Assembly: GCA_020343675.1 (NCBI GenBank)
Contig: CP070806.1
Span: 2,811,668-2,851,902, forward strand
Length of the DNA stretch: 40,235 nt
DNA from: Phycisphaerales bacterium
Lineage (GTDB): Bacteria; Planctomycetota; Phycisphaerae; Sedimentisphaerales; Anaerobacaceae
Reading direction: 5' to 3'
Shown piece by piece: positions 26,379 through 34,634 of this stretch; the first letter of the stretch is position 1; each line of letters starts with the position of its first letter. The notes below the pieces were generated by a model. The model worked only from the letters and a program-made list of their open reading frames with translations. It ran no database searches and had not been told where the DNA came from. The translations under genes were made by a program, and so were the position numbers.

Positions 26379-27866
26379 TTATCTGACGTCACTCGATTCG
26401 ACAAACCGTATATTCCGAGCCGTCTCGATAGTGAAGTTCCCGGCCTCGGCACTCTCTATCCGCCGGCCGTTGAACTGAAGGTTCTCAATCCGCACGTTCT
26501 CGACGCCGTGTGTATCGTCATATCCTACGAGATACGATTTTGCAAGCTCTCGTCCCGTCACGGCAATGTTCCGAAAGTGGACGTTGCGAATATGCCCGCG
26601 CCGAGAAGCGTATGCCTCCTGTTGCTTGGCGTCCAGGGCGACCCACTGCCCCAGCGGGCTTCTCTTACGCTGCGGGTTTCCGCGGGCAAGCCCCCAGGGG
26701 CAATCGGCGCTGTATATCGACAGTCCCACCCTGAATTCGATCAGCTTGTCCCTCGAATCCTCCACGCGGATATCCTGGAAACGGATATCCTCGACCCTGG
26801 CGAAATCACCGTTATGGATGGTGAACGTCCCACCCCGCTCGACGTGAATGATGTCACAGTTGCGGAAGAGGATGTCACTAACCGATTGGGTCTGGAGTTC
26901 GAAGCCGATCTCCATCGCATTGCCCCACTCGGCGTTCCACAGCACCGAATCGATGACACGCACATTCTGAACGTTGCGCAGCCCGCTTTCGCCTTCCTCG
27001 AAATACGCAGGCGAGGCCTTGATGGCGATGCAATCGTCCTTGGTCCTTAGAAAGCAACTCTCGACGCTCAGGTTCCGACAGCCGACGATGTCGATGCCGT
27101 CGTCATTATCGCGCCAGCCGACGACTTTGACGTTGAAGAACCTCACGTTATCCGACTTGACGGGCACGAGTGTCCAGCCGAAGCTGTTGAACACAATAAT
27201 GCCGTTGAGCTCTACATCCGAGCAGCCGGAGAGCTTGACCATCTGCGTCTTGTAGTCGCGGCCGCTGCCGTCCAGAATGCCTCGGCCGAGCACACGCACG
27301 TTTTCAGCGCCTTCTGCCCTTATTCGGCCCCGGACGATCGCTCCGCCGGCGATATACACTGTCTGGTCACTTTCGAGTTTTATCTCGCCCGCCCGGTGAA
27401 TTCTGCCGGCCTCGAAATATCGAACATTCTTATCGCCCGGCTTAGGGCGGTTGGTCTCGAGCGGGTTGGCAAAAAGAAACAGCGGCTTTTTGATGTCCTC
27501 GTCTATCTCGACGCTCAGGTTGCATGGCCGGTCCAGTTGAAAATCTATCGCCCGGCCCTTGATCGACGAGGCGATTCGGTGGTTCTTGGGCCGGATATCC
27601 ACGCTGTCAACCTCCCTGTCGGGCATGACCGAGACCGTTACTTTGCCGCCGAACGAAAAGTACGCGAACGCCGCTACCTGCGAGTCATAGACGAATATCT
27701 CCTTGCCGTTGACCGTCACCGCAAAATCATCCGCCTTGTCGGCGCCCGGCGGCGCGGGATACGTCACCACAGTCGCTTCCTGTCCCATGACAGCGAGCGC
27801 AAGATGAGCCAGTATCATGAACGAGGCACAGGGCACTCTTCTTGTTTCCATACAGTTTACCTTCAT
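26379..27866 (-). CDS. Secreted GH28-like right-handed beta-helix glycosidase
   Basis: The 495-residue protein has a signal peptide (about 1-29), an N-terminal beta-sandwich (35-140) and a beta-helix built from repeats such as GRGILDGSG, NDDGIDIVGCRNLSVES and RTKDDCIAIK. The acidic pair NDDGID (254-259) and DD (277-278) match the position of the polygalacturonase catalytic aspartates. The next motif is WGNAMEIG instead of the GHG of GH28, so activity on polygalacturonan is doubtful and a related beta-helix family (for example GH49-like) is possible. ATG 27866 has GGGGAAG upstream; ATG 27851 is an alternative. The sulfatase gene is transcribed just before it, with a short gap. Confidence 0.72.
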   Translation of the reverse strand: MKVNCMETRRVPCASFMILAHLALAVMGQEATVVTYPAPPGADKADDFAVTVNGKEIFVYDSQVAAFAYFSFGGKVTVSVMPDREVDSVDIRPKNHRIASSIKGRAIDFQLDRPCNLSVEIDEDIKKPLFLFANPLETNRPKPGDKNVRYFEAGRIHRAGEIKLESDQTVYIAGGAIVRGRIRAEGAENVRVLGRGILDGSGRDYKTQMVKLSGCSDVELNGIIVFNSFGWTLVPVKSDNVRFFNVKVVGWRDNDDGIDIVGCRNLSVESCFLRTKDDCIAIKASPAYFEEGESGLRNVQNVRVIDSVLWNAEWGNAMEIGFELQTQSVSDILFRNCDIIHVERGGTFTIHNGDFARVEDIRFQDIRVEDSRDKLIEFRVGLSIYSADCPWGLARGNPQRKRSPLGQWVALDAKQQEAYASRRGHIRNVHFRNIAVTGRELAKSYLVGYDDTHGVENVRIENLQFNGRRIESAEAGNFTIETARNIRFVESSDVR

Positions 27867-27889
27867 CCAACTTCCCCGCAGCACACAGA

Positions 27890-29383
27890 CTATGCCTTCT
27901 TATTAAACTGCCTTAACTGCTCGGGTGTCGGCACTTTGGCCTTCATTTGCCTGAGCCATCGGTGCAGCATCCTGCGAAGTTCCGCTGCCTTTACAGGCAT
28001 TTTCACAGCCAGATCATCCTTCTCGCCTATGTCGTTCTTCAGATTATACAATTCTACGCTATTATCTCCGTACCATTCGATCAGTTTGTAATCGCCGGCG
28101 CGAACTGCTCCGCTGGGTTTGTTGCCACTCCCATGATAGTGCGGGTAATGCCAATAGATGGCCTGGCGTTTGAGCTTGCGCTTGCCCCTGAGCAGAGGAA
28201 CCAGGCTCACGCCGTCCACGTGCTGCTTGGGCTTGAGCGGCAGCCCGGCCATCTGCAACATCGTCGGATAGAAATCCGTGCTGGTCACCGGCTCGCTGCA
28301 CAGGCTGCCGGGCCGGACCACGCCGGGCCACTTGATAATCATCGGTTCGCGAATCCCCCCTTCGTACAGCCATCCTTTGCCTGCGCGCAGCGGCAGGTTG
28401 CACGTCGGTGCCTCCCGCGCCACGGTCGAGAGCCCGCCATTGTCGGACATGAATATGACCGCGGTATTATCCGCGACGCCCAGCTCCACAAGCTTGTTCA
28501 TCACCCGGCCGACGCTCTCGTCCACACTCTGCACCATCCCGGCGTAGGCCGGATTGTCCTGCACCTGCCTAGTTTTGTAGCGGCTGTATACCGGAACAAA
28601 GCGAGGTCCGTCTGTCTTGGGCAACTTCTCGGCCTTGGCCTTGTACTCGTCCGTCAGGGCCTGCTTCGATTCGATCGGCGTGTGCACCGCGTAGTGTGAA
28701 AGGTACAGCAGAAACGGCCTGTTCTTGTTCACCTCCAGAAACTTCAGCGACTCGTCGGTCAGCCGGTCCGTCAGGTACTCACCGTCGGCCCCGCCGGGTG
28801 GCATCGTCTCCAGATTCCGTCCCCGCTTTTCATAAGGCCAGAAGTACGTAGGCGGCGCGCCCGAGTAATCCCCGCCTATATTCTCGTCGAAGCCTTGTCT
28901 ATCCGGATAATACTTCGCCCGGTCGGGGTCCCTTGTCGACAAATGCCACTTGCCGACAAAGCCGGTAGCGTAGCCCGCTTGCTTCAATGCCTCCGCGATT
29001 GTCAGTTCCTCAAGCGGAAGATAATGTCGGTAGGGCGTCGGCTCGTTCGGCCCGCCAATCCATTGCGTGATGCCAAGCCTGGCCGGGTACTTGCCCGCGA
29101 CGATACTGGCCCGAGTCGGCGAGCAGACCGGACAGGCTGCATACGCATCCGTGAAGCGCATGCCTTCGCCGGCCAGCCTGTCAATGTTGGGCGTCTCGTA
29201 GAACGTACTGCCATAACAGCCCAGATCCTTCCAGCCCATATCGTCGATCAAGAAGAAGACGAAATTCAGTTTTTCGCTCTTCCGCGGCGCCGTCGCGGCC
29301 CGTTCACCGCGGGCGGCGAATCCGGGCACGGCCATCGCCACAGCCCCAAAACCGAGGCTTCTCAAAAAATCTCGTCTGTTCAT
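27890..29383 (-). CDS. Tat-exported S1 family sulfatase
   Basis: The 497-residue protein starts MNRRDFLRSLGFGAVAMAV, a twin-arginine signal, so it is exported folded. The calcium-site aspartates are in LIDDMG (D47, D48). The signature CSPTR has Cys87, which would be converted to formylglycine by an anaerobic or FGE-type maturase not seen in the window. KYPARLGITQW follows, and MSDNGG near 317 carries the second metal-site residues. It would cleave sulfate esters from glycans. Its position directly before the GH28-like gene suggests that a sulfated or pectin-like polysaccharide is the target. No clear Shine-Dalgarno site precedes ATG 29383, only a loose GGATAAAG. Confidence 0.93.
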   Translation of the reverse strand: MNRRDFLRSLGFGAVAMAVPGFAARGERAATAPRKSEKLNFVFFLIDDMGWKDLGCYGSTFYETPNIDRLAGEGMRFTDAYAACPVCSPTRASIVAGKYPARLGITQWIGGPNEPTPYRHYLPLEELTIAEALKQAGYATGFVGKWHLSTRDPDRAKYYPDRQGFDENIGGDYSGAPPTYFWPYEKRGRNLETMPPGGADGEYLTDRLTDESLKFLEVNKNRPFLLYLSHYAVHTPIESKQALTDEYKAKAEKLPKTDGPRFVPVYSRYKTRQVQDNPAYAGMVQSVDESVGRVMNKLVELGVADNTAVIFMSDNGGLSTVAREAPTCNLPLRAGKGWLYEGGIREPMIIKWPGVVRPGSLCSEPVTSTDFYPTMLQMAGLPLKPKQHVDGVSLVPLLRGKRKLKRQAIYWHYPHYHGSGNKPSGAVRAGDYKLIEWYGDNSVELYNLKNDIGEKDDLAVKMPVKAAELRRMLHRWLRQMKAKVPTPEQLRQFNKKA

Positions 29384-29652
29384 GAAATTACTCTTTATCC
29401 TGCAAAAATTGCTGATTCTTCGTGCGTAGATACTATACCCACCAACGACCTAATTAGCAAGAGAATCTATGAGGGGCCACTGAGCGAACACGGTGAGCGA
29501 AACGGATGGGAAGATACCTCAAGAGAGAATCTCACTATAATCTGCACACATGGGAGTAGAGGAACCACTTCAGGAATTGCCAATATCTCATGGCAGAGAT
29601 CATGTGCATCTCTGCCGCTAATTCACGGCCGCTCTCTTGCTCCTGGGGGGCA
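29384..29652. other. Intergenic region, nothing recognised
   Basis: About 270 bases between the prepilin-like gene and the sulfatase gene. No RNA gene, terminator with a T run, or credible ORF was seen. It should contain the promoter of the sulfatase/GH28-like transcript, but no clear hexamer pair stood out. Confidence 0.4.
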
Positions 29653-30456
29653 TCAAGGAAGTGGACAGATGCCCGCCTCACAGCTGGTGGGTGTGTATCC
29701 AAGTCCGCCGAAGACGCCTCTCTGGACGCGGTGTAGGTCCTCGTTACCGAGGGTCATAGCAATGGTCGTATGGCGGCCGACGCTTTGCCACAGGTCGATA
29801 TCCATTTTGGCGATATCGAGCGTGCGAATGTCCTTCCACTTCCAGTATTCGCTATGGCCGTCCGCAAATGAAAAGTTCGTGCCGTCGCCATGACGGGCCG
29901 TGACCTGATCCCACCATTGCTCCTGGTCGTAGTAGATCGTCCAACTGGCCGGGCTGAGCCGGCCCTCATCCAGAAAGACAATCTGAGTGCTGGCGTTGCG
30001 GATCTGGCTTCGCCGGGTCTTGATTTGGCTCTGCGCGCCGGGAATATGGTAGTAGCCGTTCATTGAATCGGGGATCGCATAGGTGATAACTTCGCCGCGC
30101 ACGCCGGTCGGGCATTTGTACAATTTCACATTCGGGCAATACGGATACAGCAGTCCATCCCTGATCCCTTTGAGACGATTCTCTTCGGGGCTATCGGCAC
30201 CGGGCCAGTACACCCAGCATGCCCTGTCACGGTTGGAGGATCCCACGGTGGTGTTTCCGTTGACGATCCGACCGTCGTGGTCATCGGCGTAAAGGTTCCA
30301 GGCCACGGCCATCTGTTTAACATTATTCAGGCAGACCGCGCGCTTGCCTTGTTCCCTCACGCGATTCAGGGCGGGCATGAGAATGGCCATCAGAACCGCC
30401 AGAACGGCGATGACGACCAGAAGCTCGATTAGCGTGAAGGCATTCCTGCGGCTCAT
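29653..30456 (-). CDS. Prepilin-type secreted protein (type II secretion pseudopilin-like N-terminus)
   Basis: ATG 30456 is chosen for the AAAGGA upstream and because it puts the class III leader first: MSRRNAFTLIELLVV, with Phe as the expected first mature residue and Glu at +5. A hydrophobic helix of about 25 residues follows, then a globular part with CLNNVKQMAVAWNLYADDH and RHGDGTNFSFADGHSEYWKWK, the latter being the H-x9-DG-type motif. The 267-residue form is one of the expanded orphan prepilin-like families of planctomycetes, whose role is unknown. No other secretion gene is present. Confidence 0.88.
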   Translation of the reverse strand: MSRRNAFTLIELLVVIAVLAVLMAILMPALNRVREQGKRAVCLNNVKQMAVAWNLYADDHDGRIVNGNTTVGSSNRDRACWVYWPGADSPEENRLKGIRDGLLYPYCPNVKLYKCPTGVRGEVITYAIPDSMNGYYHIPGAQSQIKTRRSQIRNASTQIVFLDEGRLSPASWTIYYDQEQWWDQVTARHGDGTNFSFADGHSEYWKWKDIRTLDIAKMDIDLWQSVGRHTTIAMTLGNEDLHRVQRGVFGGLGYTPTSCEAGICPLP

Positions 30457-30808
30457 ATACGTCGTCCTTTCATATCTGCTCCGCATCTTCACCAATTCGC
30501 GCCACCGATACTAGGGGATGGGCATAGAGTTTCATCTGATCAGTTCCCACTACAGCCGGGCATGGGCATGGCCCTCATGACTCCGCCAAACATCTGCTAC
30601 GCCATTTGCCGTTTCGTCCACGAGTCTCCCGCGGGCATCAGAGAATGGTCTTGAGCCATCCGAACAATACACTGACCATGCCTGATAATCAATCACTATA
30701 ATCGTATTCTTACCGCCCCGGACATCAGCCCGGGCGCTTCATTTCTATAGTATTTGCCAACGTAAGATCCAGGCTCTTCCATCTGCACACTATTGCGAAA
30801 TAGTGGTT
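30457..30808. other. Intergenic region, small GC hairpin only
   Basis: About 350 bases between the Omp28-like and prepilin-like genes, both on the minus strand. CCCGG (30717-30721) and CCGGG (30730-30734) could pair, without a T run. Otherwise I see no gene, RNA or repeat. The promoter of the prepilin-like gene should lie near 30456-30550. Confidence 0.35.
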
Positions 30809-33088
30809 TCACCGGCCCGGAAACACGATATCATCGATCCACGCCGTGTCGTTACCGTCGGAGTCCGAATCATCTTTCGAATAGGTCCACGCGAAGGTTC
30901 TTGTGCCCTCATTCACCTGATAAGATTCCCAGATCCAATCCTGCTCGCCCGACCATTCGCCTTGTTTCACGCCATCAATATAAAACAGTAAATGGTCGCA
31001 ACCCGACTCAGACGAGACTCTGCAGTAGAAGGTAATATCGCCCGACGTACAGTCAAGAGTCACTTCGAGAGTTGTACGTTCATCATGGTCAATCGAACCG
31101 GATTTCGCACAATAGTCTCCGGTATGGCTCTGTTGCTGTGTGGTATCCCAGCTTGCGTCCCCAGAATGGCGCCATGGAAATCGACTGAAGTCATTTGTCT
31201 CAAAACCTTCGAAAAAGCCGTCAGCAGTCTCCGAATCCTCGAAGCCGTCAGTCCTTGCATCAACCACAAGCCAGTTAAGGATATTGTTGATCAGAGTCTG
31301 GCGAGTGTTTGTACTATTGATCACATAGGGAGACATACCCAGGAGAACCATTCGGGAGTTATTCCTTGTGGTTCTGATGCCAAAAATGGCATCCTCAGCC
31401 TGGATAGAGGATATGGAATTCCCGTTTTGTCTATATCCGTTATTCTGGAAGTGCATGATTGGTGATACATTTGCCGTGTCGGTGATTTTAACCAGATCGA
31501 TCAAGTACTGGATCAGACGCCCCCTGATATTTCTTCCCAGGCTGCCCGTTATGACATCGCCTGCCTGACCCGAAATCCGAATCGAGCCGTTTGATGTCTG
31601 GCCTTCTAAACTCCAACCAATGTATTCCAAGCCGAAAAAGCCAAGATGGTTACCAGAACGTAGCCCCCAGATAACACTATCACCACATATGAAATGACTC
31701 ACATTGCTCCTGTTCTTGATCAGATCGATCTCATCGGGAGACAGCGAGTCGGTGGGGCCTTTGTTCCAAATAGCCAGTTTGAGATTCGTCATCTCATCTG
31801 CAAGCGCCAGGAAGTCGCTTGGTTTCAAACGGATAATATCGCTGTGGCTTCCCTCATTGAGATAGGGCTGTAATGAATACTCGGAGCCGCTCTCAAGCAA
31901 CACTTTTTCAATCTCAGCCGAAATCCCCGAAATCATTCTCGATCGTTTAATCGCAGGCATACCATCCAATTCGAGAATAATTTTGGCATCTCCGAGCCCT
32001 AATGTTGTTCCAGCCCTTAAGGTTAACGACAGTTCTACAGAAGAATTGGCCGACACAACTATCTGACCGCTTGACTGGTCACTATCCGAAGTGGCCACGT
32101 GTGTCGCACCACATGTGAATTCAGCTGACCAATCTGCAGGCGTTCTAGGAGTTGTCAATACGGTGACTGTATATGTTTGTTCTTCGTCAGTAGCATTTTC
32201 CAAAGTATAAGTGTTGTTGCAGTCGGATCCCGAAGGCAGAGCCCTTAATGTTGGAGAATTGGAGTCGAGAAGTAAGACGTCTTCAATGGCCATGGCACAG
32301 TTGATGAGTTCTTTATCATCCTCAGCATCCGCCTGGAGCAATCCAACGAAATAAAGATTATTGATGTCCCATCTCTCATCAATCTTCGATTCAAGTTGCT
32401 GACAGTAGAATTCACCCGCTTGCACCGAATCAGGAATGTCAACTGCCACCCCCCATGGACCACCCATCATTTTCCGAACGACGTTCATGTGATGATATCC
32501 CACAATGGTCGAAGGCTGAGAGTAATAGGGATTGGTCTCGTAGCCGGGGCGGCCGGAAAGAAAATTGGCCTGGTCGTAGCCGGAACCGTGGCCTGTGACA
32601 TCGTCTTCGACAATGAAGGCGTTGAATCGCAGCGGGAAATCCATGGGTTCGATGATATTGGTCATCACCTGGATTCGTACCGTCCGGGTCTGTCTGTCCA
32701 ATGTATAGAAACAATCGACTTGTGCTTTTGCTGTTTGCCGCAGTTGGGATTCACACCGACTCTTCCAGGCACCTCGGCTCTGAAATACCGATCCTCCAAA
32801 CTTCTTCCTGTCAATGGATGCGGATGGGTATCCTTCTAATCCCAAAGCGCTTGCGATGGCCGATTGTTCAGGAATTGCCATGGCATCACCGCCGTGAATC
32901 TTGACCGCGATGATCCGATCTCCATGTAATGCAAGAATCTCATCCACTATCGCAGTGCCGTCGGGACACCAGCCACACCACGCTGCTGTGTGCTGTTCCA
33001 ACAGGACCTTCTTTGTCTGGGCGCTTGTCTTGACTGTCATTGCACCTATCACGACAAGGGCCAACATCAGGGTGGATAATCTTTTCAT
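30809..33088 (-). CDS. Secreted multidomain protein with thioredoxin-like (Omp28-type) N-terminus
   Basis: The 759-residue protein has a signal peptide (MKRLSTLMLALVVIGAMTV, cut near residue 23). A thioredoxin fold (25-280) follows with WCGWC at 37-41, as in Omp28-related proteins. Then come an unassigned beta-domain (285-395) and a Rossmann-like part (about 400-635, with LRSGNHLGFFGLEYIGW and RMVLLGMSPYVI). A jelly-roll domain closes it (645-759), like MAM/LamG-type modules with YIDGVKQGEWSG and WIDDIVFPG. The CxxC could make it a periplasmic or surface disulfide oxidoreductase. GAGGAG precedes ATG 33088. Neighbours give no clue to its function. Confidence 0.75.
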   Translation of the reverse strand: MKRLSTLMLALVVIGAMTVKTSAQTKKVLLEQHTAAWCGWCPDGTAIVDEILALHGDRIIAVKIHGGDAMAIPEQSAIASALGLEGYPSASIDRKKFGGSVFQSRGAWKSRCESQLRQTAKAQVDCFYTLDRQTRTVRIQVMTNIIEPMDFPLRFNAFIVEDDVTGHGSGYDQANFLSGRPGYETNPYYSQPSTIVGYHHMNVVRKMMGGPWGVAVDIPDSVQAGEFYCQQLESKIDERWDINNLYFVGLLQADAEDDKELINCAMAIEDVLLLDSNSPTLRALPSGSDCNNTYTLENATDEEQTYTVTVLTTPRTPADWSAEFTCGATHVATSDSDQSSGQIVVSANSSVELSLTLRAGTTLGLGDAKIILELDGMPAIKRSRMISGISAEIEKVLLESGSEYSLQPYLNEGSHSDIIRLKPSDFLALADEMTNLKLAIWNKGPTDSLSPDEIDLIKNRSNVSHFICGDSVIWGLRSGNHLGFFGLEYIGWSLEGQTSNGSIRISGQAGDVITGSLGRNIRGRLIQYLIDLVKITDTANVSPIMHFQNNGYRQNGNSISSIQAEDAIFGIRTTRNNSRMVLLGMSPYVINSTNTRQTLINNILNWLVVDARTDGFEDSETADGFFEGFETNDFSRFPWRHSGDASWDTTQQQSHTGDYCAKSGSIDHDERTTLEVTLDCTSGDITFYCRVSSESGCDHLLFYIDGVKQGEWSGEQDWIWESYQVNEGTRTFAWTYSKDDSDSDGNDTAWIDDIVFPGR

Positions 33089-33122
33089 GGTAAGGCTCCT
33101 CTCATTATGTGAGGTTTGTGCC

Positions 33123-33587
33123 TCAGTTCAGTCTAACAGAAGGCAGGCATACAGCATGTTTTCTTGCGACCTTCTGCAACTGTTCAGGTCCCTGAGCTAT
33201 CTCAGACTCCAGCGCCTTGACCTTAAGGAACCTGACGCATAGGGCAATAACCTCCTTGTCCGGCGTAATGGTCGGATCACTTATCCTTATGATATCTTTG
33301 CTTGAGTTTAGACTCAAGAAAAATTGACCCAGAATCTCAATTTCAGCGAAAAGTACGTAGTCACCACACCCCAATTCTTGACAGGGTGGAGCCACATCTG
33401 ACCGCAGGCGCCTACCGATAGAGAGACGAGTCTGTAATCGTCCTGGACTGGGTGATTTTCCGTGGCAGAAAAAGGCTTCTTCGCCGCCGTGGATCTCAGG
33501 CGGGGATGATTTGGAAATCAGTTTGGGAAGAAAATGTACGCCGGAGGATAATATAGGGCGAGTCGCGCCTGCGACGGCGCGACTCAT
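33123..33587 (-). CDS. Unassigned ORF, possibly not a gene
   Basis: A frame of 154 codons runs from ATG 33587, and further to 33644, without a recognisable domain. The first half (RPILSSGVHFLPKLISKSSPP) reads like sequence from a non-coding repeat. The second half looks more protein-like (TITPDKEVIALCVRFLKVKALESEIA). GCGAAGG before the ATG is a weak ribosome site. It may be a chimera of repeat-derived sequence and a gene remnant. It lies alone between the Omp28-like gene and the Tat-isomerase gene. Confidence 0.25.
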   Translation of the reverse strand: MSRAVAGATRPILSSGVHFLPKLISKSSPPEIHGGEEAFFCHGKSPSPGRLQTRLSIGRRLRSDVAPPCQELGCGDYVLFAEIEILGQFFLSLNSSKDIIRISDPTITPDKEVIALCVRFLKVKALESEIAQGPEQLQKVARKHAVCLPSVRLN

Positions 33588-33611
33588 CCTTCGCTCTTGA
33601 AACTGCGCTTC

Positions 33612-33639
33612 GGTCCCGTTGCCGCCAGCGGGCGGGACC
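33612..33639. other. Perfect stem-loop, possible transcript end
   Basis: GGTCCCG (33612-33618) and CGGGACC (33633-33639) pair around a GC-rich loop, just downstream of the Tat-isomerase stop on the minus strand. There is no following T run, so intrinsic termination is uncertain. Confidence 0.35.
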
Positions 33640-33659
33640 CTCATCGAAAAACGGCCGGT

Positions 33660-34604
33660 CTAAAAATCATCGCAGGCTCGATAGGCCTCGATGACCGCCC
33701 TCTCGCCTTCCTTGCCGGGCTTGCTCTTGCCGTGCTCCATACACAATACCCCGTCGTAGCCCTTCCCGTGGAGATGCTTGAAGATGTTCCTGTAATTTAT
33801 CTCTCCGGTGGTCGGCTCCTTACGGCCGGGGTTATCCCCGAGATGGAAGGCCGCGATTTCATTCCAGGCCATGTCGATGTTGGGAATTAGGTTCCCCTCG
33901 GTTATCTGCTGGTGATAGATGTCATTGATTATCTTAATCGAAGGGCTGTTCACGGCCCGGCAGATCATGTAAGCCTGTGGAATCTTCGTCAGGAACAGGC
34001 CCGGATGATTCGTCCAGGCATTCAGCGGTTCAAGGACTATGACCAGCCTCGAGGACTCGCATATCTCGGCGCAATACCGGAGATTGTCGATCACGTTAGC
34101 GGTCTGATAGTCCCACTCCAGGCCGGTGTCGAACGCGCCGGGCACCATCAAGGCCCATTTGGCCTTGGCGCGTTTGGCGAATTCAACGCCATCCTTGACC
34201 GTCTTGATGATCTTGTCGCGGTTCTCTTTGTCATTTGTAACGAATGACTTTCCGCCTATGCCCTGGAGTACAAACGGCCCCAGATCCATGTTCTGGCGGT
34301 CTAGCTCCCTGACGATTTTATCGACGACGTCGTTAGGCTTTCCCATCAGGCCGTTGTCAAAGATCGCCCTGAAACCCTGGTCCGACATGAACTTGATGTT
34401 GTCGATCGGGTCTGAGCCCGCATGTTGTCTGAACATTCCAAAGTTGGGTGCATATTTGAGCTTGAACTTTCCGCCGGAGCTTGTGGCCTTGGCTTTGGAC
34501 GTCCCGGAAGAAACCGCCACGGCCGCCACGGCCGCCGACGCCATCAGATCGCGCCGGGACATTTTCGTCTGCCTTCGCTGCGACTTCTCTTGCACGTTTT
34601 GCAT
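33660..34604 (-). CDS. Tat-exported hydroxypyruvate isomerase-like TIM-barrel protein
   Basis: ATG 34604 follows AGGAG with eight-base spacing. The 314-residue protein has a twin-arginine signal (MSRRDLMASAAVAAVAVSS) and a xylose-isomerase-like barrel. The proposed metal site is E192 (LEPLN), D228 (INDIYH), H254 (FHLGD) and E290 (MEHG). The stretch DNPGRKEPTTGEINY is close to the hydroxypyruvate isomerase/tagatose-epimerase type. It probably isomerises, epimerises or eliminates a keto-sugar, in the periplasm given the signal. It is 30 bases after the Gfo/Idh gene on the same transcript, which suggests that oxidation and the following step are coupled. Confidence 0.85.
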   Translation of the reverse strand: MQNVQEKSQRRQTKMSRRDLMASAAVAAVAVSSGTSKAKATSSGGKFKLKYAPNFGMFRQHAGSDPIDNIKFMSDQGFRAIFDNGLMGKPNDVVDKIVRELDRQNMDLGPFVLQGIGGKSFVTNDKENRDKIIKTVKDGVEFAKRAKAKWALMVPGAFDTGLEWDYQTANVIDNLRYCAEICESSRLVIVLEPLNAWTNHPGLFLTKIPQAYMICRAVNSPSIKIINDIYHQQITEGNLIPNIDMAWNEIAAFHLGDNPGRKEPTTGEINYRNIFKHLHGKGYDGVLCMEHGKSKPGKEGERAVIEAYRACDDF

Positions 34605-34634
34605 GCTAAGTACTCCTGATTTCACGCCCCCTCG

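Noticed and set aside
25209..27050. A 613-codon open frame on the plus strand
   Set aside because: It runs antisense across leuB and the GH28-like gene, both with strong family motifs.
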